A program made the position numbers and the translations under genes. Under the pieces are notes generated by a model that was given only the letters and a program-made list of their open reading frames with translations, did no database searches and was not told the DNA's origin. DNA of 64,000 bases, from positions 78,473-142,472 of the forward strand of contig JAJZYT010000001.1 of NCBI GenBank assembly GCA_021797915.1, read 5' to 3'. Source of the stretch: Thermoplasmata archaeon. Lineage in GTDB: Archaea > Thermoplasmatota > Thermoplasmata > Thermoplasmatales > GCA-001856825. Shown here piece by piece: positions 25,704 to 35,632 of the stretch (the stretch's first letter is position 1; each line of letters opens with the position of its first letter).

Positions 25704-27434
25704 ATGTGGATAAGGCAACCAATTGTAGGGGTCCTCGGCCATGTTGACCACGGAAAGACTTCGCTTCTCGATAACATAAGAGGGGGAGTTGTTGCATCCA
25801 GGGAAGCTGGCGGAATAACCCAGCACATTGGGGCGACAGAAGTACCAATTCAGGAAATAGTAAAGATCTGCAGGGACATTTTAGGTGCAAGGACTTTCAA
25901 GATTCCGGGACTACTTTTCATTGATACGCCGGGACACGAGTCGTTCTCGAGCCTTAGAATAAGAGGAGGGTCAATTGCAGATATCGCAGTATTGGTCATA
26001 GATGTCAGGGAAGGCATAATGCCACAGACCAAGGAGTCCTTAGAAGTTCTAAAGAAGTTCAAGACACCGTTTGTAGTGGCGGCCAACAAAGTCGATTTGA
26101 TTGATGGATTTTCAGGAATGAAGGGAGCCTTCATCCCATCGACTAAGAACATGGAACAGTCGAGGTTGGAAGAACTAGATAACAAAGTCTTTCAGCTATC
26201 GTCACAGCTTTATAGGGAGGGGTTCAGCGCAGACAGGTATGATAGGATTTCAGATTTCACAAGGAACATCGCAATTGTCCCATTATCTGCAAAGTCGGGT
26301 TACGGGGTACCAGACCTGCTCATGATCCTTTCTGGCCTGGCGCAAACTTTCTTAGAAACACAATTGCAGAATGAAGATGAAACAGCAGAGGGAACCATAC
26401 TGGAAGTCAGAGAAGAGAAGGGGATGGGGGAAGTTTCTGATGCGATTCTGTACAGCGGTATCTTGAAGAGAGGAGAGACCGTTTTCACCGGTACAGTAGA
26501 TGGAATACGAGCACTCAGAGTCAAGGGAATCTTCAAACCCAAACCGCTTGACGAAATAAGGGATCCTAGAGATCGATTCTTGCCAGTTTCAGAAGTGAAG
26601 GCTGCATCCGGGATAAGGATACTTTTCCAGGGAGAGGGGGGAATTATTCCAGGAAGTCCATTCAAGGAAGCGACCGGTGACCTCATCACACTCAAGAAAT
26701 CAATAGAAGACGCCATAAAGGGGTCGTTCAAGCCTTCATCCGAGGGAATAGTAGCTAAGGCAGACACAGTTGGGGGACTGGAAGCACTTGTCTATGAACT
26801 AAGTAGAATAAACGTGCCCATCAAGAAAGCAGAGGTTGGGCCCGTTTCGAAGAGGGACATAACTGAGGCAGCCACTAATAGTGTCCCGGAGAACAAGATC
26901 ATAATTGCATTCAACGTACCTGTTGAAGTCAAAGAATACTCGGAAGTCAAGGTCATAGAAAACAAAGTCATATACTCCATAAAGGACGATCTGATTAAGG
27001 CAAGGGAAGAGATCACTCAGAGGGAACTGGAAGAGAAGAGGAAGGCATTCACATTCCCGTGCAAGCTGCTCATTCTGGAAGGAAACGTTTTTAGGATATC
27101 CAAACCCGCAATCTTCGGAGTCAGGATACTCGGGGGAAAACTCAGGGTAAAAACCCAGCTGATGAAGATCGACGGCAACAACGTCGGCCCAGTAAAAAGC
27201 ATCAGGACTGGAGAACAATCACTTCAGGAAGCAAGCCAAGGTGATGAAGTCGCGATTGCAATGGACGGTATAACGATTGGAAGGCAGCTGAAGGAAGGGG
27301 ACGTTCTGTACTCGGACATCAACGAACGGGATTTCAGGATTCTTAAGGACGAAAATCTGAACACTGACGAAGGGATGATTATGGATGACATCAAGAACCT
27401 GCGAAGAAAGACGAGTCCATTCTGGGGGAGCTAA
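25704..27434 (+). CDS. infB: Translation initiation factor aIF5B
   Basis: A ribosome-dependent GTPase that joins subunits and positions initiator tRNA. The G domain is complete: GHVDHGKTSLL (G1), GGITQHIGA (G2), DTPGHESF (G3), NKVD (G4) and SAKSG (G5). Domains II to IV follow, including the long connecting helix and the C-terminal beta barrel. The 576 residues fit archaeal aIF5B, which lacks the long N-terminal extension of the eukaryotic and bacterial proteins. It is the last gene of the ribosomal operon, six bases after ndk. Confidence 0.95.
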   Translation: MWIRQPIVGVLGHVDHGKTSLLDNIRGGVVASREAGGITQHIGATEVPIQEIVKICRDILGARTFKIPGLLFIDTPGHESFSSLRIRGGSIADIAVLVIDVREGIMPQTKESLEVLKKFKTPFVVAANKVDLIDGFSGMKGAFIPSTKNMEQSRLEELDNKVFQLSSQLYREGFSADRYDRISDFTRNIAIVPLSAKSGYGVPDLLMILSGLAQTFLETQLQNEDETAEGTILEVREEKGMGEVSDAILYSGILKRGETVFTGTVDGIRALRVKGIFKPKPLDEIRDPRDRFLPVSEVKAASGIRILFQGEGGIIPGSPFKEATGDLITLKKSIEDAIKGSFKPSSEGIVAKADTVGGLEALVYELSRINVPIKKAEVGPVSKRDITEAATNSVPENKIIIAFNVPVEVKEYSEVKVIENKVIYSIKDDLIKAREEITQRELEEKRKAFTFPCKLLILEGNVFRISKPAIFGVRILGGKLRVKTQLMKIDGNNVGPVKSIRTGEQSLQEASQGDEVAIAMDGITIGRQLKEGDVLYSDINERDFRILKDENLNTDEGMIMDDIKNLRRKTSPFWGS

Positions 27435-27481
27435 GAGCCTAATCGACAGTCTTTTTATGCCTGAATGAATACCCATCCCTC

Positions 27482-27655
27482 ATGGAAGTCAATGCACTTG
27501 AGTTCTGTACATCTTGTGGTACTGGTCTGCAAGGAAGGGGAGCGACAACGTTCAAATGTCCCGCATGTGGCCAGGAAACTATCAGCAGATGCAACAACTG
27601 TAGGGAACTTTCTGTTCAGTACGTTTGCCCTAAATGTGGATTTAGGGGGCCATAA
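27482..27655 (+). CDS. Zinc-ribbon microprotein (HVO_2753-like)
   Basis: A 57-residue protein with four cysteine pairs: CTSC, CPAC, CNNC and CPKC, enough for two zinc ribbons. The spacing and the ending CGFRGP match the small archaeal zinc-finger proteins of the HVO_2753 type, which are conserved next to the EF-1 beta gene. It has a TATA-like ctttttatgcc about 27 bases before the ATG, so it starts a leaderless transcript together with aEF1B, which begins three bases after its stop. It may bind RNA or take part in translation; that is inferred from the family and neighbours. Confidence 0.88.
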   Translation: MEVNALEFCTSCGTGLQGRGATTFKCPACGQETISRCNNCRELSVQYVCPKCGFRGP

Positions 27656-27657
27656 GG

Positions 27658-27927
27658 TTGGGTAAGGTAGCCGTATCATTCAAAGTAATGCCATTAGATG
27701 AAAGCAAAGACCTTCTAGCAATTGAGAAGGGCTTGAAGAGTGACCTTTCCAAGAATTATGTGCTGGGGAACAGTAGGATCGAAGAGCTTGCATTTGGAAT
27801 AAAAGTGCTGAAGCTAATAGTCATAATGAGCGATGAGGGCGGACTCGTTGAAGATGTCGAACAGAAGATACGATCCTTACAAGATGTCGGCGAAGTCGAA
27901 GTGGAAGAAGTCTCACTAATTTCTTAG
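27658..27927 (+). CDS. ef1b: Elongation factor 1-beta (aEF1B)
   Basis: The guanine nucleotide exchange factor for aEF1A. The 89-residue ferredoxin-like domain has the archaeal pattern: a start MGKVAVSFKVMP, IEELAFGIKVLKLIVIMSDEGG in the middle and EVEEVSLIS at the end. The start is TTG, three bases after the stop of the zinc-ribbon microprotein, so the two genes are read together. Length and neighbours are as in other archaea. Confidence 0.92.
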   Translation: MGKVAVSFKVMPLDESKDLLAIEKGLKSDLSKNYVLGNSRIEELAFGIKVLKLIVIMSDEGGLVEDVEQKIRSLQDVGEVEVEEVSLIS

Positions 27928-27986
27928 AAGATTCCACGACTTCTTTTTATATTGGAATCTCTACTATATGTCTGTGGAAAAGACAG

Positions 27987-28934
27987 ATGGCTGTAGATAA
28001 AAGAACAACTAGGAGTGTGGTTGTAAGGGCACTTATGGGAGACTTGCTCATTGCAGTCACAAAATACATAGCTGCCATATTCAGCGGAAGTGCTGCGATT
28101 CTAGCAGAAGCAATACACTCTTCGTCCGATACCGTCAACCAGTTTCTCCTCCTTCTTGGATACAATCTCAGCACAGAGAAAGATTCCTCAAAGTTCCCTT
28201 TCGGAAGGGGAAGGGAACAATTCTTCTGGTCGTTCGTAGTTGCAATCCTGGTATTCGGAATTTCTGGGGTCCTGACCTTTGCAGAAGGGATCATTAAGTT
28301 AACTTCCACCTACACGATCAGGGATCCGCTATCTGCATATGCAGCCCTCGCATTCTCATTCGCAGTGGATGGCTATGTTCTAGTCATATCGTCACGTTTC
28401 TTCATATCCAGGTTACGCAAACAGGGATACCGTGATCTGCTGTCTTTCATCAGAGACTTCAGGGATCCTGTCTTGATGACCGCACTGGTAGAAGATACGG
28501 CTGCGCTGGCGGGAGTAGTCACAGCATTCTTGGGCATTAGCCTCTCACTGGTAACAAGAAACAATGTATTCGACGCATCGTCATCGATAGTGATAGGTTT
28601 GATCATGATGACATCTGGAATATACCTCTCCAAAAAGAGCAAGGATCTATTGATAGGCCAGGGTATTTCTTCTGCAGACCAGAAAAGGATTGAAGTGATT
28701 TTGAATATGAACACCTCTGTAAACAAAGTTCTGGATGTCAAGACAATCTATCAGAGTCCTGAAAGAGTCCTTCTTGCGATGGACCTTAACTTCAAAGATG
28801 GATTGAGTACTGGACAGATAGAAAAGGCTATTGACGAGATCGAGCAATCCATCAAGTCTACGTTTCCATACATAGAGAGAATCTACGTGGAAGCGGAGGA
28901 AAGGCAGACGGATTCTAAGACGACGAATGCCTAG
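27987..28934 (+). CDS. Cation diffusion facilitator family metal transporter
   Basis: A membrane exporter of divalent metals (Zn, Fe, Mn or Co type) driven by proton exchange. The first transport site HxxxD is clear in LAEAIHSSSDTVNQ (about 42-55), and acidic residues occur in the second one (LVEDTAALAG). About six membrane segments cover residues 15-215, and a cytoplasmic C-terminal domain follows from about 225. The 315-residue length is standard. An AT-rich box ctttttatatt is about 40 bases upstream, so a short leader with a second ATG (27968, out of frame) exists. The 3' end overlaps the convergent htpX by four bases. Confidence 0.88.
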   Translation: MAVDKRTTRSVVVRALMGDLLIAVTKYIAAIFSGSAAILAEAIHSSSDTVNQFLLLLGYNLSTEKDSSKFPFGRGREQFFWSFVVAILVFGISGVLTFAEGIIKLTSTYTIRDPLSAYAALAFSFAVDGYVLVISSRFFISRLRKQGYRDLLSFIRDFRDPVLMTALVEDTAALAGVVTAFLGISLSLVTRNNVFDASSSIVIGLIMMTSGIYLSKKSKDLLIGQGISSADQKRIEVILNMNTSVNKVLDVKTIYQSPERVLLAMDLNFKDGLSTGQIEKAIDEIEQSIKSTFPYIERIYVEAEERQTDSKTTNA

Positions 28935-29866
28935 ATACCCAGGTCTCTGAGTTTCTTGATCCTCGTATCTATTGGAGGATGTGTGGAGAAGAGTTTCTTG
29001 ATCCTCGCACTACCGAGTGGGCTCACTATGAACATGCTTGTAGTCGCGGGATTTGCATTTCGAAGTGGTTTGCTGGAATTCCAAGACTCCAGCTTCATCA
29101 ATGCACTTATCAGACCTTCCGATGAGTTGTTGACTTTGGCACCGTGTTCGTCCGCGTAGAGTTCCCTCTGCCTCGAGATCGCTAGTTGAAGCATCATCGC
29201 TCCCACTGCTGCAATTATCAGTACCACAAGCACAATTATGTTCTGTCCTCCCTTTCGCCCACCGAACAAGGCATTGAAACCGAACACCCTCGCGCCTATC
29301 ATCAGTGCAGAAGCTACCGTAGCGGCAACTGTCACAACGAGGATATCGTTGTGCTTGATGTGTCCGAGTTCATGTCCTATGACTCCCCTCAGCTCCCTCT
29401 CGTTCAGCATATTTAGAATCACCCTGGTGAAGACTATGTATGCCTTCTTCTTGCTCCTACCTGTAGCAAATGCATTAGGTACTGGAAGATTTGCAATAGC
29501 GATCTTCGGGAAAGGGATGTTGGCATTCTGAGCAACATCCCTCACCATCGCAAACAATCTCGGATCGTCTTTTTCGCCTATCTCCTTGGCGTGATAACTC
29601 CACATCACTATCCTGTATGAGAAAAAGTAAGAAACAAGATTCATGACAGCAGCGAAAGCAACGAACAGGATTAACCATCCCAAGGCATTACCAACCAGAT
29701 AACCTATCACGAGTCCAGCCATAGAGAATATGAGGAACAGGAACACGAATGCTATTACCAATCGAAATCTACTCACGATGTGTGGCAGGGCAACCTTGAA
29801 TTTAATGGTTATCGATATATTGTCAAAATAATAAATAAAATTCATTAAATAATAATTTCCCAGCAA
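28931..29866 (-). CDS. htpX: HtpX-type membrane metalloprotease (M48)
   Basis: A zinc protease for membrane-protein quality control. The HExxH motif lies in GVIGHELGHIKHND (His165, Glu166, His169), with the third ligand region in LYADEHGAK. Two membrane segments precede the catalytic domain (about 36-80) and two follow the motif (about 173-220). The 311 residues fit archaeal HtpX. The exact start is uncertain, since several in-frame ATG codons occur in the first 30 residues. The region between it and the 967-residue surface protein gene is a divergent promoter. Confidence 0.9.
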   Translation of the reverse strand: MLGNYYLMNFIYYFDNISITIKFKVALPHIVSRFRLVIAFVFLFLIFSMAGLVIGYLVGNALGWLILFVAFAAVMNLVSYFFSYRIVMWSYHAKEIGEKDDPRLFAMVRDVAQNANIPFPKIAIANLPVPNAFATGRSKKKAYIVFTRVILNMLNERELRGVIGHELGHIKHNDILVVTVAATVASALMIGARVFGFNALFGGRKGGQNIIVLVVLIIAAVGAMMLQLAISRQRELYADEHGAKVNNSSEGLISALMKLESWNSSKPLRNANPATTSMFIVSPLGSARIKKLFSTHPPIDTRIKKLRDLGI

Positions 29867-29933
29867 GGATAAATCATAACAACTGTTTAATAGTAATTGT
29901 AATTACCTGCTATCTTTAGGGGGTAATACCAAG

Positions 29934-32837
29934 ATGCTTAAGAAGACAGCAAAAACAACAGCTCTGTTCGTCATCACTATTTTGGTGATGGGAGGACTCT
30001 TGGGAGGGGCACTAGGCCAGGTACAAGGAGCAAGTAAGGTAACATTTAGTTTTACGGTGCTGGGGAATGGATTGGCCCCGGCAAGCGGAGTTAAGGTCCA
30101 ACTGGAGAGCGCTAATGGAGTCTTAGTGAGCAGTAGCACATCGAGTCCTAATGTAGCATTCCAGGTATATCCCGGAAATTACATACTTTACATTCCTAGC
30201 CAGATCGTCATATCATCTTCAATAGTGTACAATTCCACACACGAGAGCGTAAGCGTGAAGGACAACGGAACTGCATTCGTCGGAAGCTCTGTGCTGAAAA
30301 GCATGAGTGTAGGATATTCCCAGGCGGATGCGAATGTGTACGTAACTGTTAAGGGAGTGACATCATCACAAATCACTTCAGTATATCTTTCGTTACCAAA
30401 CGGACTTCAGATAAGTGCAACCAAAGCAAATGCGTCTAATCCAAATTCAGGTTACACAGCGACGAGTATATCCGGAACACAGATTCTTACAGTACTTTAC
30501 AACTCGACATCGACTGCATTCTACTCCGAGGAGCTCACAGGCATCTCCTCAAGCAAGACCAATAACAGCGTGGTCGCAAATGTCTCGGCTTCACAGGATG
30601 TTCAGGGAACAGTATCCTCGACAAGCGGCACCTCAGTTAATAGAGTCGAGGTGTCCATCTATCAGAACGGCGGTCTACTTGCAGCCGACGATTTTACGAA
30701 TGGATACTATTACCTATCGTTGGCGGCCGGAACATACAGTCTAGTAATATCCTCACCAGGCTATCTTCCAACGGTATTTTCCGTAACAACCACATCAGGT
30801 GGATCACCAACTTTTCAGGCAGTCGCACTGACACCCTCCAACGTACAGGAGCTACAGTTAATCTCATTCAGCTCTAACTTCCAGAACGCTACAATCAGTG
30901 GAGGAGTCACGCTGACAAATGCCACAACACTTCCCTTCCTTCCTTATTCCGATGCAGGATCACTATACGATCAGCTGCACCTGAACGGACTCAATGCAGG
31001 GGATCTGTGGGCGATACTCAATGTTACAGTTCCTTACAACACTGCAAGCACAGTACTCTACAACAATTATTCCTACAACACAACTGGATCACACACCACA
31101 TTCACAGCGTCTTCTGGAACATATAAGTTCAACTACACAGCTACTTACAGCCAGTCAAAGGTCACTGCAACGAGCACTGCCAGTATCAGGGTGTTCGTTA
31201 ACAAAGACAACAGCAACACAACTGCGACAACTTACGTTTCGGAACTCAGCATTCCATCATCTTACCAGAGGGCGAACGTCGTAAGCACCAGTCTTGCAAC
31301 CGTTTCAGGATACTCAGGAGTGATTAAGATCACAAACAGCACATTCAACGGTTTTCTGACGATCAATATTGCTCCTAAAGCTAAACCGGAACTGAGAATG
31401 TCTCAGATATCAGCAACGTGGAGCGGTTCGTTTGAGTCAACAATTTCTTCAAACACTTCTTCCAACTTCACTCTTGTAGTACCAGTCGGTAAGACGGTCA
31501 CACTCAATGCCAGCAATATTCCTTATGACACTGTTCTCGGCACGGATAACTATCAGCAAATGAACTTCACGTGGAATATCGGAAACGTGACCACTCTGTA
31601 TGGATATAACATCACTAACACTTTTTCAAACGGGTCTCATTCAGTCTCACTCAAGGTCGTGGGCTCTAATGGTGTCACAAATGAAACGAATTTCACCATA
31701 TTCGGTGACTCACTTAGTCCTCAGTTCAACCTGAAGGCAATACAAAATGGGGGAGTAAGGTTCAACGTGACGACAACTTCAGCAAACACGTATGTGTTAT
31801 ACGTGAACCAGACAGAAACGGTCTACTTCAACTCCGTGAATTCCAAGGATCCACTGCCGTCTGGAAAGTCTACAGGAATACCTCTTTCGGTGAACTGGGA
31901 CATCAACGGAACCAGGGAAACTGGAACGAACGTATCTCACACTTTCAGCACTCCAACCTTTGGATCTGCATTTGAATATGCAAATGCGACCGTAATGAAT
32001 GGCGTTGGAAACAGCTTCAACGTAACCCTTATGGTTCACGTGAACGATACGACTCCACCAGTCGTTTCCCTCAAGATCGAGAACGTTGCAAGCGGAAAGT
32101 CAATCAGTTCAATCAAGCAGGGGCAAAACGTAACGCTTAATGGCTCAAGCACTTTCGCACCGAATGGAGGGCACATCGTTTCCTACACTTGGAATATAAC
32201 ATTTTCAAACGGTACCGTGGCAAAACCAAACGTGGATTACAAGGTCTACAGCTCTTCGTCAAACAACTCTACTCTGAAAGTCGGTTTCATCAATTACGGA
32301 AAGTTCAACATAAGGCTGAAAGCAACTGACCAATCCAACAACAGTGCTTCGATATCGATGAGTCTGAGTGTGGAAGCTGTGGGACCAGAGATAGAAATAA
32401 CGAACGTCACATATCCTAAGAGTTATGTTGAAGGTTCCTCGTCTGTCCTGAAATTCTTCCTGAAGAACGTAGGACTTGAGGCAGCGACTTCTTACTACAT
32501 AACGATCAAGATAGGTAACAATGTCGTCAAGAACGAGACTTTCACAAACCTCTCCTCCAATCAGACTACAAACGTTTCAGTATCCTTCGTACCTCCGAGT
32601 TCCGGAAGCTACTCCATGGTCATGACAGTTCACGCACAGAACGAACCGAGCTTCTTCAACACCAATGCATCAGTAACGAAGGCAGTATCTGTGGCACAAG
32701 CCGCCTGGAAGCTACCAGCACTGATAGGTGGTATAGTCGTTGCGATAGGTGTCCTATCATTCATCTACTACGATGTTACAGTAAGAAGGAAGAGACCTAG
32801 GGAACAGAAGCCACCAAAGAAACAGCTTAAAGTCTAA
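29934..32837 (+). CDS. Large surface protein with beta-sandwich repeats and C-terminal anchor
   Basis: A 967-residue cell-surface protein, possibly S-layer related. It has an N-terminal signal peptide (KKTAKTTALF, hydrophobic core to about 30), a long Ser/Thr/Asn-rich ectodomain with several PKD-like or CARDB-like beta domains (for example VSFVPPSSGSYSMVMTV near the end), dozens of Asn-x-Ser/Thr sequons, and a C-terminal membrane helix (ALIGGIVVAIGVLSFIYY) before a strongly basic tail of about 20 residues. A GGGGTAA ribosome-binding site precedes the ATG. It stands alone with its own AT-rich promoter region. Its exact role is unknown. Confidence 0.75.
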   Translation: MLKKTAKTTALFVITILVMGGLLGGALGQVQGASKVTFSFTVLGNGLAPASGVKVQLESANGVLVSSSTSSPNVAFQVYPGNYILYIPSQIVISSSIVYNSTHESVSVKDNGTAFVGSSVLKSMSVGYSQADANVYVTVKGVTSSQITSVYLSLPNGLQISATKANASNPNSGYTATSISGTQILTVLYNSTSTAFYSEELTGISSSKTNNSVVANVSASQDVQGTVSSTSGTSVNRVEVSIYQNGGLLAADDFTNGYYYLSLAAGTYSLVISSPGYLPTVFSVTTTSGGSPTFQAVALTPSNVQELQLISFSSNFQNATISGGVTLTNATTLPFLPYSDAGSLYDQLHLNGLNAGDLWAILNVTVPYNTASTVLYNNYSYNTTGSHTTFTASSGTYKFNYTATYSQSKVTATSTASIRVFVNKDNSNTTATTYVSELSIPSSYQRANVVSTSLATVSGYSGVIKITNSTFNGFLTINIAPKAKPELRMSQISATWSGSFESTISSNTSSNFTLVVPVGKTVTLNASNIPYDTVLGTDNYQQMNFTWNIGNVTTLYGYNITNTFSNGSHSVSLKVVGSNGVTNETNFTIFGDSLSPQFNLKAIQNGGVRFNVTTTSANTYVLYVNQTETVYFNSVNSKDPLPSGKSTGIPLSVNWDINGTRETGTNVSHTFSTPTFGSAFEYANATVMNGVGNSFNVTLMVHVNDTTPPVVSLKIENVASGKSISSIKQGQNVTLNGSSTFAPNGGHIVSYTWNITFSNGTVAKPNVDYKVYSSSSNNSTLKVGFINYGKFNIRLKATDQSNNSASISMSLSVEAVGPEIEITNVTYPKSYVEGSSSVLKFFLKNVGLEAATSYYITIKIGNNVVKNETFTNLSSNQTTNVSVSFVPPSSGSYSMVMTVHAQNEPSFFNTNASVTKAVSVAQAAWKLPALIGGIVVAIGVLSFIYYDVTVRRKRPREQKPPKKQLKV

Positions 32838-32848
32838 TTTTTTTCTTT

Positions 32849-34450
32849 TCATATTTTATCAGATGCTTGGATTCCAAGCATCTGAAACAATTCTTCCATC
32901 GTTTTCGAGAACACTTTTACTATTTCCACTCTTTTCTGTAGATTCTCGCCGCTGTCCAAAACTGGGCAGTCTCTGTAAAACTGGTTGAAAGCACCTGCCA
33001 GTTCGTAAGAATACCTGGCTATCTTGTCTGGTCTGGAATGCTTGACGGCATCCTCAACAACCTCTGGGTATCTTGAAATTTCTCTAAGGAATTTGCTCTC
33101 TGCCTCGTTGAATTTCCATACAATTTCTGATTTCGCGCTGAGTTTGGAAAGAATTGACCTGGCCCTTGCGTAAGAGTACATCACAAAGGGTGCCGCATCC
33201 CCATCGAAATTGAGAGCCTCATCCCAGTCGAAGGTTATGGGTTTGTCAGGGGAGAACTTGACAATGTTGTATCTCACTGCTGCAACCCCAACCTTGTTAG
33301 AGATCTCCCTTATCTCCTCTTCGGTTAGATCTGTCCTTCTCTTGTTGATCTCTCCCTTTGCTATCTCTATTGCCTCGTCAATAAGGTCCCTAGTATATAC
33401 GACATTTCCTTTCCGTGTGCTCATCTTGCCTTCTTTGGTCGTTATGTATGAATAAAAGACAACCCCTCCGACGTTCTTGACTTTCAGTATATCCATGGCA
33501 AACAGTATTTTCTTGTGGTATGCCTTGTGGTCCTCTCCCAAGACATTTATTGCATAGTCAAACTCAGCCGATTTCTTGAGATGGTGAGCGATGTCTCTAG
33601 TGAAATAGACAGAAGTACCGTTTGATCGTAGCAGGTACATCTTTCCATCTTTAGATTCAAGATATTTTGCACCATTGTCATCCTTCAGCAGTGGAGTCAG
33701 TTTCACTATGACATCCCTCACTGCACCGTTTAGAATAAATTCGCTCTCCCAAATGAAAAAGTCGAATTTGATTGATAGCCTCTCTAGGTCCACTAAGACG
33801 TCCTTCAGGAAAACTCTCAACCTCGCGGTCGAATCTTTTAGGAAGTTGGAATCTCCAGACTCCGCCCTCACCATGTATTCCTCAACTTTCTCCTTGTACT
33901 TGTCGAAATTTTCATACACCTTTCGGTACGACTCCGTATAATTCTCAGAGCCAAAAAGTTCTGTACCCAGAAGCAGGGCCTCCACTTGCGTTCCTATGTC
34001 ATTCACATAGTATTCCGTTGTGACATTGTATCCATACTTTGCAAGGATCCTAGAAAGGGTGTCACCGATGACAGAATTCCTCACTCTGCCTATATGAAGG
34101 GGGCCAGTGGGATTAGCGCTCGTATGTTCTACGAGTATTCTATCGTTCTTCCCATCAAAGAGGAATAATTCCTCGCTCATTCCATTCTCAAGGGATGCAC
34201 GTGAAAATTGCTGGTCGTTGAAACTGACATTGACAAACTTTCCAACGGCTGAGAATGTGAGATAGTCATCGCTAAGAGACTCTATCTCCTTTTGATCAAA
34301 CTTCAAACTGGTCCTTTGAAAATCGAAGGAAATATCACCGAAGCTCTTCTGGGGCCTGTAAGTCCTATAGCTTTTTTCCATGCCATGACTAGAAAGGTAA
34401 CTATCCATCTTGCCAATTGCAAGGCCATCGAACTTCTGGTACGGTTTCAT
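32849..34450 (-). CDS. argS: Arginyl-tRNA synthetase
   Basis: A class I aminoacyl-tRNA synthetase that loads arginine. The HIGH-type signature is NPTGPLHIGRVRNS (about 112-125) and the KMSK-type loop is KMSTRKGN. The N-terminal Add1-like tRNA-D-loop domain (1-80) and the C-terminal anticodon-binding DALR-type helical domain (from about 400, with VMYSYARARSIL) are present. The 533-residue length is compact but intact. It is a single-copy housekeeping gene that ends just after the surface-protein gene, converging with it. Confidence 0.94.
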   Translation of the reverse strand: MKPYQKFDGLAIGKMDSYLSSHGMEKSYRTYRPQKSFGDISFDFQRTSLKFDQKEIESLSDDYLTFSAVGKFVNVSFNDQQFSRASLENGMSEELFLFDGKNDRILVEHTSANPTGPLHIGRVRNSVIGDTLSRILAKYGYNVTTEYYVNDIGTQVEALLLGTELFGSENYTESYRKVYENFDKYKEKVEEYMVRAESGDSNFLKDSTARLRVFLKDVLVDLERLSIKFDFFIWESEFILNGAVRDVIVKLTPLLKDDNGAKYLESKDGKMYLLRSNGTSVYFTRDIAHHLKKSAEFDYAINVLGEDHKAYHKKILFAMDILKVKNVGGVVFYSYITTKEGKMSTRKGNVVYTRDLIDEAIEIAKGEINKRRTDLTEEEIREISNKVGVAAVRYNIVKFSPDKPITFDWDEALNFDGDAAPFVMYSYARARSILSKLSAKSEIVWKFNEAESKFLREISRYPEVVEDAVKHSRPDKIARYSYELAGAFNQFYRDCPVLDSGENLQKRVEIVKVFSKTMEELFQMLGIQASDKI

Positions 34451-34474
34451 TTCAGAGAGATATTTCCGGGATAT

Positions 34475-35317
34475 TTAAAAAGCATTCAGATTCGTCTGGC
34501 TCTCCTTCCTGACTATCTTGATTCCCATCAACTTCTGGAATTCTGCGGCATTAACTGCTGCTTTGGCCTGTGCATGGTTGTTGAAATAGATGAATACCTC
34601 CTCACCCATTCCCCTCACCCTATCAACCCAAGGTGACAATTCCTGCTCTGAATAAAGATAGTCATATTTGTTCAACCTTCCTTTGAGCTCCCCCTTTCCA
34701 AACCAGAGATCAGTATTCCTTCCGTGGAACCTAATGTAGGAAAATGTCGATGTTGGATAGTCGAAATACGGGAGTCCTGGGGAGTCCACACTCACCAATG
34801 CGACGTTGAATTTCTTGAGTATACTCAAGAAAGAGGGCAGGACGGATGTGTCGAGGAAACTTCTGTTTCTCACCTCGATGGCAATTCGATAATTGGAATA
34901 GATCGAAGTGAAGAGATCTTCAAGTTTTCCGAGAATCTCTCCGTTCTTCATTGGGTCTAGGAATGGAGACATCTGGAGGAGCGCACTGCCAAACATTCCA
35001 GAATTCTTGATAGGCAAAATGACCTTGCTCACAAATTCCCTGGCTGTCTGTATCGACTTCTCCGTAATTCCATCTGGGTCGTGAGTGACTTCCTTAGGAA
35101 ATTTCAGGGAATAGAGGAAATCTTCCTTCCCTTGGACCTTGGATATCCAGGAGTTGATCGTCTTTTCTCCAGGGAATGAATAGTATGTGGAATCTATCTC
35201 GACTGTATTGAAAAATTTGTAATAGTACATAAGGTACTTGCTCTCATCCATCCCCTTAGGATAGAACGTCTCCTTCCAGTCTAAGTATTGGAATCCAGAG
35301 CACCCCAGATACAGCAT
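34475..35317 (-). CDS. DUF72 (YecE-like) TIM-barrel protein
   Basis: A 280-residue protein of the DUF72 family, a TIM-barrel group of unknown activity found widely in archaea and bacteria. The family start GCSGFQYLDWKETFYP and the block TVEIDSTYYSFP are clear, as are the later FAVEVRN-like IAIEVRNRSF and the WVDRVRGMG end. No cofactor motif is known. It is 24 bases upstream of argS on the same strand and may be cotranscribed. Function remains unassigned in the family. Confidence 0.9.
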   Translation of the reverse strand: MLYLGCSGFQYLDWKETFYPKGMDESKYLMYYYKFFNTVEIDSTYYSFPGEKTINSWISKVQGKEDFLYSLKFPKEVTHDPDGITEKSIQTAREFVSKVILPIKNSGMFGSALLQMSPFLDPMKNGEILGKLEDLFTSIYSNYRIAIEVRNRSFLDTSVLPSFLSILKKFNVALVSVDSPGLPYFDYPTSTFSYIRFHGRNTDLWFGKGELKGRLNKYDYLYSEQELSPWVDRVRGMGEEVFIYFNNHAQAKAAVNAAEFQKLMGIKIVRKESQTNLNAF

Positions 35318-35401
35318 TTCAATTTAATAATCAAATTTGTAATAAAATCTTTCCATAAAATGAAGGGAAAAACTATTATTGCAACCAGTTGTTATTTAGT
35401 C

Positions 35402-35632
35402 ATGAAAAAGGTAGACCTGGGGAAAGTGGATTCTGAAGTGTCATTCAAGGTAAAGATGGAGGCCTACCTGTACATAGATGCCGGAAAGATGCTGGAGCTC
35501 GGCAAGGGTGACCCTAAAAAATTGAAGAAGTACATGGAGAACAGGGTAGAAATAATGGAAAATCTCCTTAGGGTGGCTAAGCCCTTTACGATCACCGAGG
35601 GCAAGGAAAAACTGCTGGAAGTGGTTGAGTGA
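35402..35632 (+). CDS. Small uncharacterised protein, 76 residues
   Basis: A short lysine- and glutamate-rich protein with an alpha/beta pattern (SEVSFKVKMEAYLYIDAG, then two helices). I do not recognise a family. The frame is open 38 codons further upstream but that part overlaps the divergent DUF72 gene and looks unlike coding sequence, so this ATG is preferred. Its stop overlaps the GTG start of the CBS-domain gene (GTGA), which argues that both are expressed together. It may be a partner or regulator of the CBS protein. Confidence 0.6.
   Translation: MKKVDLGKVDSEVSFKVKMEAYLYIDAGKMLELGKGDPKKLKKYMENRVEIMENLLRVAKPFTITEGKEKLLEVVE

Noticed and set aside
35288..35401. Upstream extension of the 76-residue protein
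   Set aside because: The extra part overlaps the DUF72 gene start and its AT-rich promoter and looks non-coding.
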